64,000 nt of DNA from Gnetum montanum (taxonomy: Eukaryota; Streptophyta; Gnetopsida; Gnetales; Gnetaceae): assembly GCA_015680685.1 (NCBI GenBank), contig MNCI01023672.1:501564-565563 (forward strand), written 5' to 3'. The position numbers and the translations under genes are program-made. Shown here in pieces: positions 33,699 to 45,667 of this stretch (the stretch's first letter is position 1; every line of letters begins with the position of its first letter). The notes under the pieces are model-generated. The model had not been told where the DNA came from, made no database searches, and saw only the letters and a list, made by a program, of their open reading frames with translations.

Positions 33699-35609
33699 TT
33701 TTCCTATGCTGAACAGGACCTCGAGCTTACAAAATTTTAGGACACCAATTCAATTTACAAAGCTTAGATTTTTCGCTAAAGAAGCTCGAAACCGGAAAGC
33801 TCTGCGTGCATACCTTGGGATGCTCTTCGAACGAGCACAGAGGAGAGGAGATTGATCACAGAAAAGGCAAAAAAATTCCAGGCACACAGCCGATGCAGAT
33901 AAGCCGAGGAAATAGTTTAGATACTAAAGTCATATTTTGTTGTATCCAGTCTTATTTATTTAAAGTAATAATATGGGAAGATTTCTCATAGCATTTAGTC
34001 CAATACTTTTGAGACACTTGCCGACCTCCTTTCTTTTTCTTGGGGCTTTTTCAGCTTCATCTCCACAGTTGATGTGGAAACTGAGTACCGTCAATTTGCC
34101 CTCGGGAAATTGACATTGAAATCGATGTTTAGCATTAATTTCTGGTCTTTGAAAATTTTCGAGGCTATCTTTTGGTTTAACATTAATTTTCAGTATTACT
34201 TTTAACTTAGTTATGATCTCTTCTTCAAATCAACGGTGAAACCAGGTGTCGATGTTGGTTTTAATGTTAGTGTTTCTTTCATAGTTAAATTGATGTTAAA
34301 GTTGATGCCTAGTGTTACTTTAAGCATTGGGTTTGGCTTTCATTTGAAATTTGTTGACATCACATTGAAAATGATAAAATCAATGCTAGAGCACATTCAA
34401 CTTGACCACTTTACCATCTCACTTCCAATACTTAGCCATATTTCTAGCATCATTTCAACTCTTTTCATCCATTTCTATTTATCATTGATAAAGGAATCAT
34501 GAGCGGCAATGGATCCCTTATTAGAATTTTGTCCCTACAATTTAAAGACCTTTGAAACTAAGGTTAAACATCTATGACTACGTTGCTTTCCAATTTTAGT
34601 TTGTGATCATAGTTTTGTTCCTTAATCTCTCAACATTAGCTTTAGTCCTTGACATTAGTTATAGAGTACTTGAATTCTCCTATCTTTGGAAACTCATGTT
34701 TGAGCTAGTGAAGGTTAAATAAGATCATCAATTTATAGCAATCCACTTGAGGCTAGTAGCTTCAATCTCCCCTTACAATCTCCTTCATAGTAGATGTATT
34801 TCCTTTTCATCTACAGTGTGCATTTGTGTGTTCATCTATATGTTTCAAGTGCAATAAAGTTTCATTTAACATACACATATATATTAAGGGGAAGGGTGTT
34901 GGAACCCTAAAATAATGGTAATATAGTTACACCCCAAGATATATAGTCCAATTAGAACTTTATAAGTTAGCATTGCCCACCAAAATTGGACCCATGACTT
35001 GGAGCTTTCAAATCAAGAGTCTTACCACTAGGTTAACACCTCATTCATTCTATGTAGGTATGTTTATTCATTTTTATTTTTGTAATGCATGATCCTACTA
35101 AGTCACATTTAATTTAGATTCATCTCAAACCATTTGTGACCATTAATCAACATACTTACCTTGGTTTATGTAAGTGTTAGGTGAGAGAACATTTCAATTA
35201 CAACACTAAGCTACTACTTTCACCTCTTACTAGTTCATGAAGTCTAGGACCTTATAGCAAGTATCTTCCTGTACTAGGTGCCTTCCCATGATGCCTTACC
35301 CTATACTACTCCTCTTAGGCAAATCTCTCAACCTCCTCTAAAAAGTAATGAGGAAGGCAACATCAAATAGATGAAGTAGGATACATCTATCACTTGACAT
35401 GTATTTTAAAGTAGAAAATATGTTCTTTCCATATTCTTGAGTTTCCTCACTCAGCTTGGATAGAAAAAATTGTCAAGATAACAAAAAGAAAAAAAAAACT
35501 TTGGATTCCAACTCACCTTGATGAAGTCATGGATGATGATGAAGATGCAACTTACAAAGGAACTCATTACAAGTTATACATGATGAGAATAATAGATAAA
35601 CTTTGTTAT
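33699..35609. other. Upstream region of CDC123 and intergenic DNA
   Basis: 33699-33900 is the presumed 5' UTR and promoter of the minus-strand CDC123 gene. 34080-34340 contains many diverged ATTGATGTTA-like words, perhaps a decayed simple repeat. A SINE-like copy lies at 34896-35042. No other gene seen; the 88-codon ORF at 34236-34502 has no family features. Confidence 0.4.
34896..35042 (-). mobile_element. SINE-like repeat, copy 3
   Basis: Minus-strand sense: TTAACCTAGTGGTAAGACTC (A-box region), then TTGATTTGAAAGCTCC, ATGGGTCCAATTTTGG (B-box position), TATATCTTGGGG and a C-rich end GGTTCCAACACCCTTCC. It is the longest of the three copies. Confidence 0.62.
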
Positions 35610-35614
35610 GATAT

Positions 35615-36493
35615 TGATGAGTGGCTAGGTATTCCAACACTCAACCATATAAGTCACAAGTGTATATGTGCGACTTGATCGTAATTCGTGAATGGACAAT
35701 GTAAGTATGCTAGTGGTTGATGTTAGGTTTGTGACTATTGTCTTCTCATGTTAAGGTAGCGAAGTGCAAGTGTATGGTTTAACTCTTGGTGAGGCATATG
35801 ACACATTGATGTTATTTAGCTTTAATTGTCTAAGTGCCAACATAATGAAAGTGAAGATAAAGTCTAAGGATACAATCTAAGTCTAAGTATGACAAAAATG
35901 TAAATCTAATCTAACCTATAGTAGTAAGTATCCATTCTTGGCTTCCCGTACACGTTAAGGTTCTTACGTAACCATAATTGGGATTACCAAGTGAATCTAC
36001 TACTAAGCAAATCAAGTGAACTCACTACTGGATTACCAAACGATTACACTTCATGTTCGAAACTAGTTTTACTTATATCACCTTAATAAAAGACATTAAA
36101 AAGGTAAACTACTTGGAAAATGTGAATGACTTAAGAAAAGTAAACATGCTAAAAAGTAAAATTAAGCTAAGTGTAATGCTATAATGGTGAGAAAAAATCT
36201 CAATCTTTATTTTCGATCAAGAATTGTGCCCAAGAACAATCCACTCTAACAAAGATTCCATACAATTATTAAACACCACACTATGGCCATTCACTTAATC
36301 ACTAAGTCTAAATCACAAAAACAAACTACAAGAATTTAGCTAAGTGTTGGAGAAAGTTCATGATTTCGATGCGATGGTGGGTTGGTATTTATAAACATGA
36401 CAATAGCCCACTCCATTGCCTCAATGATGATATATGCAAAGCTATAATATCATAGATATGATATCGTAGCTTGATTGACATAAGGTTTTATCA
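35615..36493 (-). repeat. 3' LTR of the host Athila-like element
   Basis: 879 bp, plus-strand ends TGATGAGTGGCTAGG...GGTTTTATCA. The preceding internal sequence on the minus strand, CATTGGGGCA, is the polypurine tract. The U3 has a long imperfect palindrome at 36441-36470 (GCTATAATATCATAGATATG onward) and a TATA-like TTTATAAATA on the minus strand at 36386-36395. Confidence 0.92.
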
Positions 36494-36724
36494 TGCCCCA
36501 ATGATTGATTGGAAACTCATCCTAAAGTTAAAACAAAAGGAGGATAGGGTTCCTTACAAAATTTATGGGTTTGTATACAAACTTAGATATTATGAATTAT
36601 TTACATGATTGACTCTACAATGAATGCCACATTGTGGTTCGATTGGTGTTTACAAAATTATCATGCATTGCATGATTGACACAATTAATAAAATAAGACA
36701 AAACAACAAAGCTCGATGTAGCCT

Positions 36725-37105
36725 TCAAGTTATAGGTGATGGTGGCTCCTCCATCAACTTCTTTCCTTTGTCATCAAGCTTCTAAAATTGGTACCTATTC
36801 AAGAATGCCCATAGTTTTTCTTCCTCAGATCTTGGATCATGTACCATCCAGTCAAATTCAGCAATGTTTGTTAGATTCGGTACTTCCCATGGGCAGGGCA
36901 ACTATGAAAACATTTTATTGGTCTTGACATACTAGGACACAAACTGTCATCTTTCTTCTTCAAATGCTCTATCTATCTTTCTCAATTCTTGGTAGTTTTT
37001 CATTCTCCTAGCCAAATTTGTTACTACATCTTTTTGGTCCTGGTAGCTAGCTTTGATCACTTGAAGCTTAGAGTTTGCAATGTGCAACTTTTATTATGCA
37101 TCTTT
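36725..37105 (-). pseudogene. Env-position ORF of the host element, C-terminal piece
   Basis: Continues the ORF interrupted by the element at 37111-44120. The minus strand reads NLARRMKNYQELRKIDRAFE, matching TKRMSDHQELQNLIHRFDFE near 25660 in the sister element, and ends MEEPPSPIT before TGA at 36727-36725. Coiled-coil character with a short Pro-rich end, as in the sister copy. Confidence 0.8.
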
Positions 37106-37110
37106 ATTAT

Positions 37111-37932
37111 TGATGGGATGCGATATCGCATGGGCAGCGATATCGCATCCCCCGTAATATCGCGTGCACGATATCGCATCTTCCCTATGCAATATCGCAG
37201 TGCATTGCCAAATCTATAAATAAGAGGCGGCTCTCCCTTATTTCGCAATCTAGATCTAGACCTTAGCCAAACTCTGGTAGTTTTACCTCTCCAAAGATAG
37301 AATAATTTCCATGTGCCCGCAGTAGGAGTCCCAAAGTGAACGGATCTTTATTTGAGCAAATATTGTACCTGAGCACAAGTTTGTGTATGGAAATAAAGAC
37401 GAACTTTTTGGATAAACCTTGCAGTGCATGGACTAAGCTAATTAGGACTTTAATTATTGTTAATTGTTTAAATGCTTTATTAGTTAATTAATCTCTCTCA
37501 ACCCTCAACACTCCTAGTTAAGTGCATTCAGCACGATTGCTTCGAGCATGTGTGTTATGCTTGGTAATCCCAGTAATGAATAGCATTTGGTAATCCCAGA
37601 AGGTTGCATTGGTTCAGGGTGTGAACAGCAAGTGGGAATGGATATTGATGCTAGGCATTAGAATTTAGTTAATTAAAGTTAGTTACTTAGTCTTTTCACC
37701 CTTTCCCTCATTAGCATAGGAGATAAAACATAAAAGATATAAAAATCACATACCTCAGATTCACTTAACCATACAATCGTGACAAATACAAGTAAGTCTG
37801 GGAAGAGAACGAATGATTAACCTTAAGTGTTCCATAAGGTGTGTAGGCACTTAGTCTACAAAGTTTGACCAAATCACGCGTGTAACACTCATATTCGTAT
37901 GGTTGAGTGTAGGGGTACCTTGCCACTCATCA
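37111..37932 (+). repeat. 5' LTR of N1
   Basis: 822 bp, TGATGGGATGCG...CCACTCATCA. Five close copies of the palindromic word GCGATATCGC lie at 37120-37199, directly upstream of TATAAATA (37215-37222). It differs from the 3' LTR mainly by having more copies of that word; elsewhere about 5% of bases differ by eye. Confidence 0.95.
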
Positions 37933-37952
37933 TTGGCACCATCGCCGGGGAC
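37933..37952 (+). promoter_or_regulatory. Primer binding site of N1 (Athila type)
   Basis: TTGGCACCATCGCCGGGGAC directly follows the 5' LTR. It is two substitutions from the N2 site TTGGCGCCATTGCCGGGGAC and resembles the TTGGCGCCGTTGCCGGGGA site of Athila elements. Confidence 0.88.
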
Positions 37953-38078
37953 TAAGTTGTTTGTGCGCTAAGTAGAACATAGGAAATCATCCACATCGTT
38001 GGGAAGCTTAAACGAACCCTTAGGGTTAATTAAACAAAGAGTTATATAATGGTTAATTAGCACACCGAATAGGACACA

Positions 38079-40650
38079 ATGTCTTCTTCTTCTCATAAAA
38101 GCACTTCACCACCTAGGGATCACACAAGAGACCATCAGCAGTCTAACACACGTAACCAAGAACCTCTAGTTCCTCAATAGTATCGGGTGGTATATACTCA
38201 TCATGATGAGTATATACCCAATTTTACTTTTATCCTCCATCAGGATGAACAACTACGCTGGAGAGACCTGCAAGGTAACATAGTGTTATCCCCAGATCGT
38301 GCAATCCCCAACATGCTCGTCCATGCTCTTGCACAGATAGGCATGACAGAATTATATGCTGAATACATTGTAGAAGATTATGACATAAGGGATTACCATC
38401 CCACAGCAGCGTAATGTCTAAGGGACTCGCGGTAGGAGATTTATCACACATCGTTGAAGGGCAAAGAACCCCGAAACGCTTCGCCTATCATAAGAGAAGT
38501 TAAGGGTGGTGAACCTATCTCAATAGGTTCTCCACAAAATGATGTTCCCCCTCCTAATGAGAGTGAGAAGGTGGCATATCAAAACCTTCACTCCATGATA
38601 CACAGCCCTGGTTCTGATTCCCGTGAACACCAAGTGTTCGATGAGGGAACACAAACACATGACAAAGGTGGGAAATCTGATTGTCATCACGATCGGGGCC
38701 GTAGCCACTGAAGAGAAGGTAAAGAACATCGTCATGGTGATGGTTCTCCTTCTTCTTCACCTTCATCACATCATTCACCCTCTCCCTCCACATCAGGATG
38801 CAGTCGCAAAGAGCACAACCATGAGGATAAGGGTAAGGATAAGCAAAATGAGAACCCTTGACGAGAGAGTCGAGAGCGAGGACGAGGGCATTCTAGCGAG
38901 TCAAGGCATAGAAGGGAAAGTAGGGAACCACGTAGGCATCATAGACGTCATGAGAGAGATGATCATGATGAATCCCTACTAGCAACCCGGAGTATGTTAG
39001 ACATTACAGAGGCTGTGAGAATACCTACAAGGCACCAAAAAGATAACCGAATCAAGAGACTAGACATGAATAATATTCCACGGTTTGAGGGGGGATACAA
39101 TGCTAATCCGCAAAACCACTTACAGGCATTCCACGATGCCTGTGCCTTGCAGAATATCAAAAATGAGTGACAGAAGTTAAAGTTGTTTTCTAGGACACTC
39201 ATAAAGGAAGTAGAAAGTTGGTATCGGTCCTTAGAACTGGAAACCATTAGGAGGTGGAGTACGATGTTAGAACTATTTAATGATAAATATCAAATGTACT
39301 CCCGAGTGTCCAACTTGCGTAAGAAGATCCAAGGATGGAAGCAGGGTAATCATGAACCCTTGGATGCTACCATGGGCCAATATTATGCATTGCTACATTG
39401 TTGCCTAGGCCATGGTTATGCACAATGGGATCAACTCCGCCAGCTCGTAGATGGGCTAAGACACGAAACTAGGAGGACCCTTGGGACATATGCCCAAGGG
39501 AGATTATTAGTACTTAGGTCCCATGAAGTTCATAGATTTTGGAGCAAGTAGCTAAGGAAGAAGGGGAGCTACAGAAAAGCGAAAGTGTGGAAGAGTACAA
39601 CCACGATCCTTCCCTCCAAAAGAGGGAAGTGAGATTCTGTGAGGAAGAGGATGAGTCACCACTCGAAGAGTTGGTGAATAGAAAAACTTTGCTGCTTCAG
39701 AAATTAACAATGAAAGTGTTGGCTAAGGTAGATCAAATATGGAGCTCCGTAGATAGTAAAATTGAAATTGTCCTAAAAATCATAGAGGAGTCTAAGGAGG
39801 AGCAAAGTAGTGACCATGATAAGAAAAAGAGGAGAGATTCAGGTCATGCACGTGACAAGGGTAAGGGAAAAATGACTATCACCGATGAGGTTGTGGATTT
39901 TGACACGGACAATGACGGTGGATGTGAGATTTGCCGGTATGACCATCCTAAGGGATGTTGCCCAATAATCTCACATTTGCAAGAGTTCGGGGTGTATGCA
40001 CTCAACCCAAGACTTAACAAACAGCAAGCACCTCAAAGGTTACCTTATCCCCAAGGTAACTCGAGGCAGTTCCACCAACCGTTAACATATTATCTTAGTG
40101 GAACTCCACCACAACCTATTGGGCAATACTAGCAGTGGCAACACCCACAGTCATGGGGGATGCCACCGCCTAGACAACAATACCCTTACCGGCAACCATA
40201 CCCATATGGCTACTATGTGCAGCAGCTAGTCTCTCCACCTGACTCTGTAGGTCATGCAACACCACGACGTCACTACCAAGTTCAGGAGTATTTTAGGAAT
40301 TCTTCTCCTATGGGAGATACACCACATGCATACCATCCTCCGAATCCATCCACCACTCATACACTGATAGTTCCACTACCACCCGTTCCAACAATGCAAG
40401 GGGAACTTCCCACTTAACCGCAGCAACGTAATGCTACGAGAGATGTAAACCTTCAACCCACTACTGGTTCTGACAACCACACAAAAAGAAGACCTTTCTT
40501 TAGAACCAAAAGCCCAAACAAGCTCTCACAACCACAAGCGGTTGAGTTCGTACACGCTCCTCCAACAAATAAGGCTTTGGAGCTCCCTTCAAACCAACAA
40601 CAAAGCTCAACGCATATGGTTATGTTAACACATATTGTTACTGACTAGAT
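38079..40650 (+). pseudogene. gag of N1 (broken)
   Basis: ATG at 38079 (MSSSSHKSTSPPRD). Gag reads through in-frame TAG at 38178-38180 and TAA at 38412-38414, both explained by C-to-T change of CAG/CAA when compared with N2. Order: N-terminal domain (RWRDLQGNIVLSPDRA), His/Ser-rich linker, capsid domain at about 39060-39500 (ESWYRSLELETIRRWSTM, typical Retrotrans_gag), acidic region, zinc knuckle CEICRYDHPKGCCP near 39925-39965, and a Pro/Gln/Tyr-rich tail. Several frame changes make it non-coding now. Confidence 0.88.
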
Positions 40651-41452
40651 CAAGGTGGGCCACCTTCCCAAGAAATTCTATGATCTTGGAAGCCCCCTAA
40701 TTTATCTCCAAGTCGCTGGTAATGAACCTCATAGGGCTCTTCTTGACTTAGGTTCCAGAGTCAACTTAATCTTATGAGAAATGTATAAAGCCTGGAACCT
40801 CCCTCCACTCAAGAGGAGCAATATTCAACTAGAGCTGGCTGACCAGTCCATCACTATTCCCTTGGGATTGGTGGAGGACATCGTTACCACTGTGTGTGTT
40901 TGGTCATACCCAGCTGATTTCCTAGTGATAGAAGTCAACAGTAACAAAGGGGACTTCCCAATTATAATGGGGAGGGCATGGCTAAGCACCATCAATGCAT
41001 GCCTAGGAATCTACGATCTTTCCTTGGAAATATCTAAGGAAAACATTTATGGAAAGATCGAGAAGAAGAAAGTTCCATGCATCACATACAATGACTCAGA
41101 GGGTGATGACATGGAGGAATGCTCAGCATCTCCTGCATGCAATTGGTGTGCCCAAGAAACTCAAATACAAAAGTGCTTGTATGTAGCAACCACACAACAA
41201 TAGAACACCCAGTGGTTGATAGCTAATGAAGAGAGTAGCCCATCAACATGCATGGAACGAATCGAGGGAACAACTTGCACCCACAACGAAAGCATAGATA
41301 CATTGGAATATGAGTGTCACCAACTTCCAACCCTTAACCTAAAAACATCAATTGGGAGAAGTTGGACACTTTTAAGAAATTCAAAAAAATGCTCATTATT
41401 TTGGATCTCTCCCTTTCAATTCAGTCATGGGGGAGATGGCCACGTATGCTAA
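40651..41452 (+). pseudogene. Aspartic protease of N1 and truncated pol junction
   Basis: The protease active site reads LDLGSRVNL at about 40741-40767, the D-L-G variant common in Athila elements; a TGA follows at 40777. PLGLVEDIVTTVC, FPIIMGRAWLSTINA and LSLEISKEN complete the domain (40781-41203). After a TAG the frame continues to 41452 through LEYECHQLPTLNL, still recognisable before reverse transcriptase in the host element, and then changes to FQFSHGGDG, which matches the region after integrase. The junction is therefore between about 41340 and 41425. Confidence 0.82.
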
Positions 41453-43325
41453 TCAATTGAGGCCCTCAGTTCTTTTTCGATTTTTGTTTTACACATTTTT
41501 GTTTTACAATTTCTTTAACTTTTCTTGTTTTTTTTACAACATCGTTTACACTTTTTCTTTTATTTGTGTGTGTGTGTGTGTGTGTGTTTATCCATCTTAT
41601 TAAGTTTGTTACCCAATAAGTGCTCCTAATGATGGTATGAACTGTATTCTCTTGGTTGCTAATGTTTGGTTTTTACCTTTAAGTTATGATGTTGATACTA
41701 AGGTATGGTTCTTTTGATATAGCAGGCAATGAGTTCACTTCATCCATACATCTATAAATTTCTATGGTCTCTCTTGGCTTGGAACTGTATAGTCCCTTTC
41801 TAAATAAGAACTATCAATGAATCGGTGACTGGGTATTTCTCAAACTGAGGAAGGACTCAAGGATTGAAAGGGGTGTGACTTCAAGGAAACTTGATGCATT
41901 TGTGTTGGCCATTCTCTTGGGTACTTTTTTTTTTTTTTTTGAGTTTTCCTACCATTTCGACATTGCTCCATCATCGGGAAGCTAAGCTAATAACAATAAC
42001 AAAATCTTTGCATGGTGTGGTTCTCACGCAAAAACACAAAAAAAAAAAACAAACAAAGTGAGGATTCAAAGCACACCCCTTAGATGAAATAATCATTTGG
42101 GCTACAAGCACTGGTTATGGAACTAAAATAAACATGTTTCCTCTAACTAAGGCCCTTCTCGCTTCCCATTCTCTCCTCCTTCATTTCGTTGGAATGGTGG
42201 TGGCTCTTTGGAGAAGGTATTCTTATTACTTCAAGTGGATGGATTGGCTGAATGTATTAATGCAAAGTCATTGGATGTGGTTTGTTGAGGCCGAACTTGG
42301 AATGGGATCTACTAAGTCACATTAATCATTAACTACACAAGGGGTTGTACATCACCTTGTTCTTGAGATTCCATTCCATTCTCTCCTTTTCATCATTCTT
42401 CCTCCATTGTCCACCTCATTGCCAGTTGTATCATTAGTGTATATTTTGGTTGACGCAATGTTTTCTTTTTGGTAAATTCTTGTGGTTAAGAATTTAACTC
42501 TTATTTCCAAATAACATTCTTAGAGCCTACGAACTCTTTGAATGTGGGTTTGTCAAGGCATTAAGGGCATGAGTCTACTTTGGGGAGGACCCATTGGAAT
42601 TCCTCTTTGGTGCATCAGTTGATTTCTTTCCCTTAAACATTTTTGCAATCCACTCTATTTTGTTCATTTTCATCTTGACATCCATTTCATCAACGTTACA
42701 GTTGTCTCTTTTTCTCCATCTTTCTTGTTCCTTTTCTTTCTCCACTCTATCGCTACCGGAGGTTCGCTCTTAGTCATGGGGATCCTGACCCAATTTTTTC
42801 AATTTTCTCCTAACCCCTACACCTTCGGTAGTCACCACTATTATATCTCCAGATCCACAATCAGCCATACCACAACTCAACCAATGGACCTTTTCACCGA
42901 AGCAAGGTATCAATTGCATTGTGATTCATTTACCCTTGCTAATATAAGACTGTGTTTTGTGTGTAGGTGATAATCATACAACAACAAATTGGATCTGGAG
43001 GGAACACTTGGAATGGATAGATGCTGAAGCAGCTATGCAAGGAACGAGATGGATAGTGCACTTATGGATAGACAACGAAAGGCACAATCTTGGCGTTGGC
43101 AGCAGTAGACTTCTTCTCTCTTCTCTCTTCTCTCTCAACTGCCAAATACAGCCTGATGTCAAATGTATAAGGTGTTCACTCTTGTTGTCGTGAACACCAG
43201 TTTTGTCATGTTCTGTAATGATGATCTGTTCACATGTCATTCCATTCACCATTAGTTCCATTCAAGTCAATAATCCCATACCTTCCCAATATTTTGTAAG
43301 GAACTCGAGGATGAGTTTTTATTCA
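41453..43325 (+). other. Non-coding 3' region of N1 with env-leader remnant
   Basis: Contains a T-rich stretch, a (GT)n run at about 41569-41587, a segment GAGCCTACGAACTCTTTGAA (42521-42540) with counterparts in N2 and the host spacer, and a candidate intron 42762-42966: donor CTACCGGAG|GTTCGC and acceptor GTGTGTAG. The sister N2 has ATGG directly after the acceptor; here it is GTGA. The following 360 bases to the polypurine tract include a frame reading WIWREHLEW that is also open in N2. Confidence 0.55.
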
Positions 43326-43337
43326 GTTATGGGGGTA
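43326..43337 (+). promoter_or_regulatory. Polypurine tract of N1
   Basis: GTTATGGGGGTA directly precedes the 3' LTR. The same tract occurs as GTCATGGGGGTA in N2 and CTCATGGAGGTA before 26130. Confidence 0.75.
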
Positions 43338-44120
43338 TGATGGGACGCGATATCGCATGGGTTGCAATATCACGTCTACAATATCGCAGCATGCTACCAA
43401 ATCTATAAATAAGAGGTAGCTCTCCCTTATTTCGCAATCTAGATCTAGACCTTAGCCAAACTCTGGTAGTTTTACCTCTCCAGAGATAGAATAATTTCCA
43501 TGTGCCCACAGTAGGAGTCCCAAAGTGAACAGATCTTTATTTGAGCAAATATTGTACCTAAGCACAAGTTTGTGTATGGAAATAAAGAAGAACTTTTTGG
43601 ATAAACCTTGCAGTGCATGGACTAAGCTAATTAGGACTTTAATTATTATTAATTGTTTAAATGCTTTATTAGTTAATTAATCTCTCTCAACCCTCAACAC
43701 TCCTAGTTAAGTGCATTCAGTACGATTGCTTTGAGCACGTGTGTTATGCTTGGTAATCCCAGTAATGAATAGCGTTTGGTAATCCCAGAAGGTTGCATTG
43801 GTTCAGGGTGTGAACGGCAAGTGGGAATGGATACTAATGCTAGGCATTAGAATTTAGTTAATTAAAGTTAGTTACTAGTCTCTTCACCCTTTCCCTCATT
43901 AGCATAGGAGATAAAACATAAAAGATATAAAAATCACATACCTCAGACTCACTTAACCATACAACCATGAAAAATACAAGTAAGTCTGGGAAGACAATGA
44001 ACGATTAACCTTAAGTGTTCCATAAGGGGTGTAGGTACTTAGTCTGCAGAGTTCAACCGGATCACGCATGTAATGCTTGTATTCGTATGGTTAAGTATAG
44101 GGGTACCTTGCCACTCATCA
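43338..44120 (+). repeat. 3' LTR of N1
   Basis: 783 bp, TGATGGGACGCG...CCACTCATCA, with TATAAATA at 43404-43411. It keeps one perfect GCGATATCGC (43347-43356) and two mutated copies. Confidence 0.95.
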
Positions 44121-44125
44121 GTTAT

Positions 44126-45662
44126 CTACAATCTCTTTCTCATATAGTGCATAAATTGTGGCCACTTGCTACACTAGTTCGATTCTAGACCTACTTGCTA
44201 TTAACATGGCCAAATTAGCTTATCGAAGATTTGCTAATCTCATGTACTTTGTCAAATCCTCTATTTATAGATATTTGTTGTTAATTTTGACTTAATGTAT
44301 ATGGGTAAGACCATCCAAGATTGGCTACCAATCAAGTGTTTGTGTCATGATTGAGCTAATCTTGGCCTAGGCCATTTGGATTTTTTTTTCATTAATTTTT
44401 TTTGTACATGTCCACTTAATCTCTAAGATGCTATTTTAACCTTTTGTGCTTCTTGGCCTCATTCTACCACATGATAATTTCAATAGCTGACTTATGTTGT
44501 ATTACATGGACTTCTTCCATTGACAAGGTTTTGTTTTCTTTGGTGAGTTTTTTGATGTTGAGGTTAATGCTGGCAAACTGCTCTCTCAAATTCTTTCTTC
44601 TAGAACATTTTTTTGCTTCTCAATGTCTATCAACCTCATGTTTTTAATAATAATTCTTTTATTCTCTTCCTCTAAGGAAATCAAGGCTTTGACATGAGCA
44701 TAAGTCTATGCTTTGCTACTAATGCATTCCATGTTGCTTTTTCCCTCTCCATCTCCATCTAGATATTCCTGGCAATCATTTGGACTATTTGTTTGATTCT
44801 AAACTATTCTAGCTAGTTTAGCATAATGTGTTGTGCAAGGTTTTGTCTCTCTACTCTTAAGGCAACTAATTATACTGGTAATCTCTACATTTCATTTTTT
44901 GCATGTTTAAATTTATTTTTTGTCATTAGCAGCTTATCCTTAGTTTGCAGTGTCATCACTAAGGATATCAAAAAGATTCTGCATCACTTACCCTGTCTAC
45001 AGTGATTTATCCAAAATGTCTTCATGTTCTTGTAGGGCCATGAAAGTATTAGCTATAGTTTCAACATATGTGGCTTCAATTATATCTACTGATGGCACAA
45101 TAAAAACATTAGAGGATTCTTTGATGTGATCTATAATAACCTCTAATGCTCTTGTTGCATCCTAGTGTTGCATAACCACTACTATGGCTCCTTTTCTTAT
45201 TTCTAGCATAAATTAAAAGGATGCAATATTTCTAGATATTTGTTGTGTCCAATCCTCATCCTCTCCTACCTGTAATAAAACTTGACCACTAGCAGGTCCT
45301 ATTAATACTGTAGGCCTTCTTAGATTATCTCTTACTTGATACATACTAGAGACCTCTTTATTTTCCCATCTTAGAGTTTTAGCAATTTGTTGCAAATTTG
45401 TCATGGGGGGTCTATAGTCTTACTATGCTAGTGGAGTGCTTGATCTTAATCTATCACTAGTTGGTGTTAACCCACTAGATCTTGCTTGTTCTTGTCTCGA
45501 AGCTAGGACATTTTCTACTAGTGTAGATCCTACAGCTCCCTCAGTGCCCACTAGATTCTCTACTTGATCATTTTTGGATGACATTAGTTTTGAAATCTCA
45601 GCATAAGAAGCATTTTTGGCTTTTCAAAGAACATCATTTGTGTAGCCCAGAATTCTTACTTA
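44126..45662 (-). pseudogene. Env-position ORF of the host element, middle piece
   Basis: Lies between the two nested insertions. The minus strand begins near 45660 with LGYTNDV, the counterpart of ACYSNDM after the LPFPCLI motif in the sister element. It continues with an open segment at 45404-45213 (MTNLQQIAKTLRWENKEV) and then coiled-coil sequence such as REQFASINLNIKKLTKENKT near 44580-44520. Several stops. Confidence 0.75.
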
Positions 45663-45667
45663 TCTGC

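Larger units (their letters stand above)
37111..44120 (+). mobile_element. Non-autonomous gag-protease LTR element N1
   Basis: 7.0 kb: 5' LTR 37111-37932, primer site 37933-37952, gag and protease 38079-41452, a non-coding 3' region, polypurine tract 43326-43337, 3' LTR 43338-44120. Flanking bases ATTAT (37106-37110) and GTTAT (44121-44125) are a target duplication with one mismatch. No reverse transcriptase, RNase H or integrase exists: after protease the reading frame passes to FQFSHGG, which aligns with the sequence just after integrase in the host element. So pol has been removed by an internal deletion. It would need enzymes from a related element. Inserted in the env-position ORF of the element around it. 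Confidence 0.93.

Noticed and set aside
41569-41587. (GT)n run as a functional site
   Set aside because: Ordinary dinucleotide microsatellite in the non-coding part of N1.
41453-43325. Hidden reverse transcriptase or integrase in N1
   Set aside because: Read in three plus frames: no polymerase palm motif, no RNase H and no integrase motifs; the same holds for N2.
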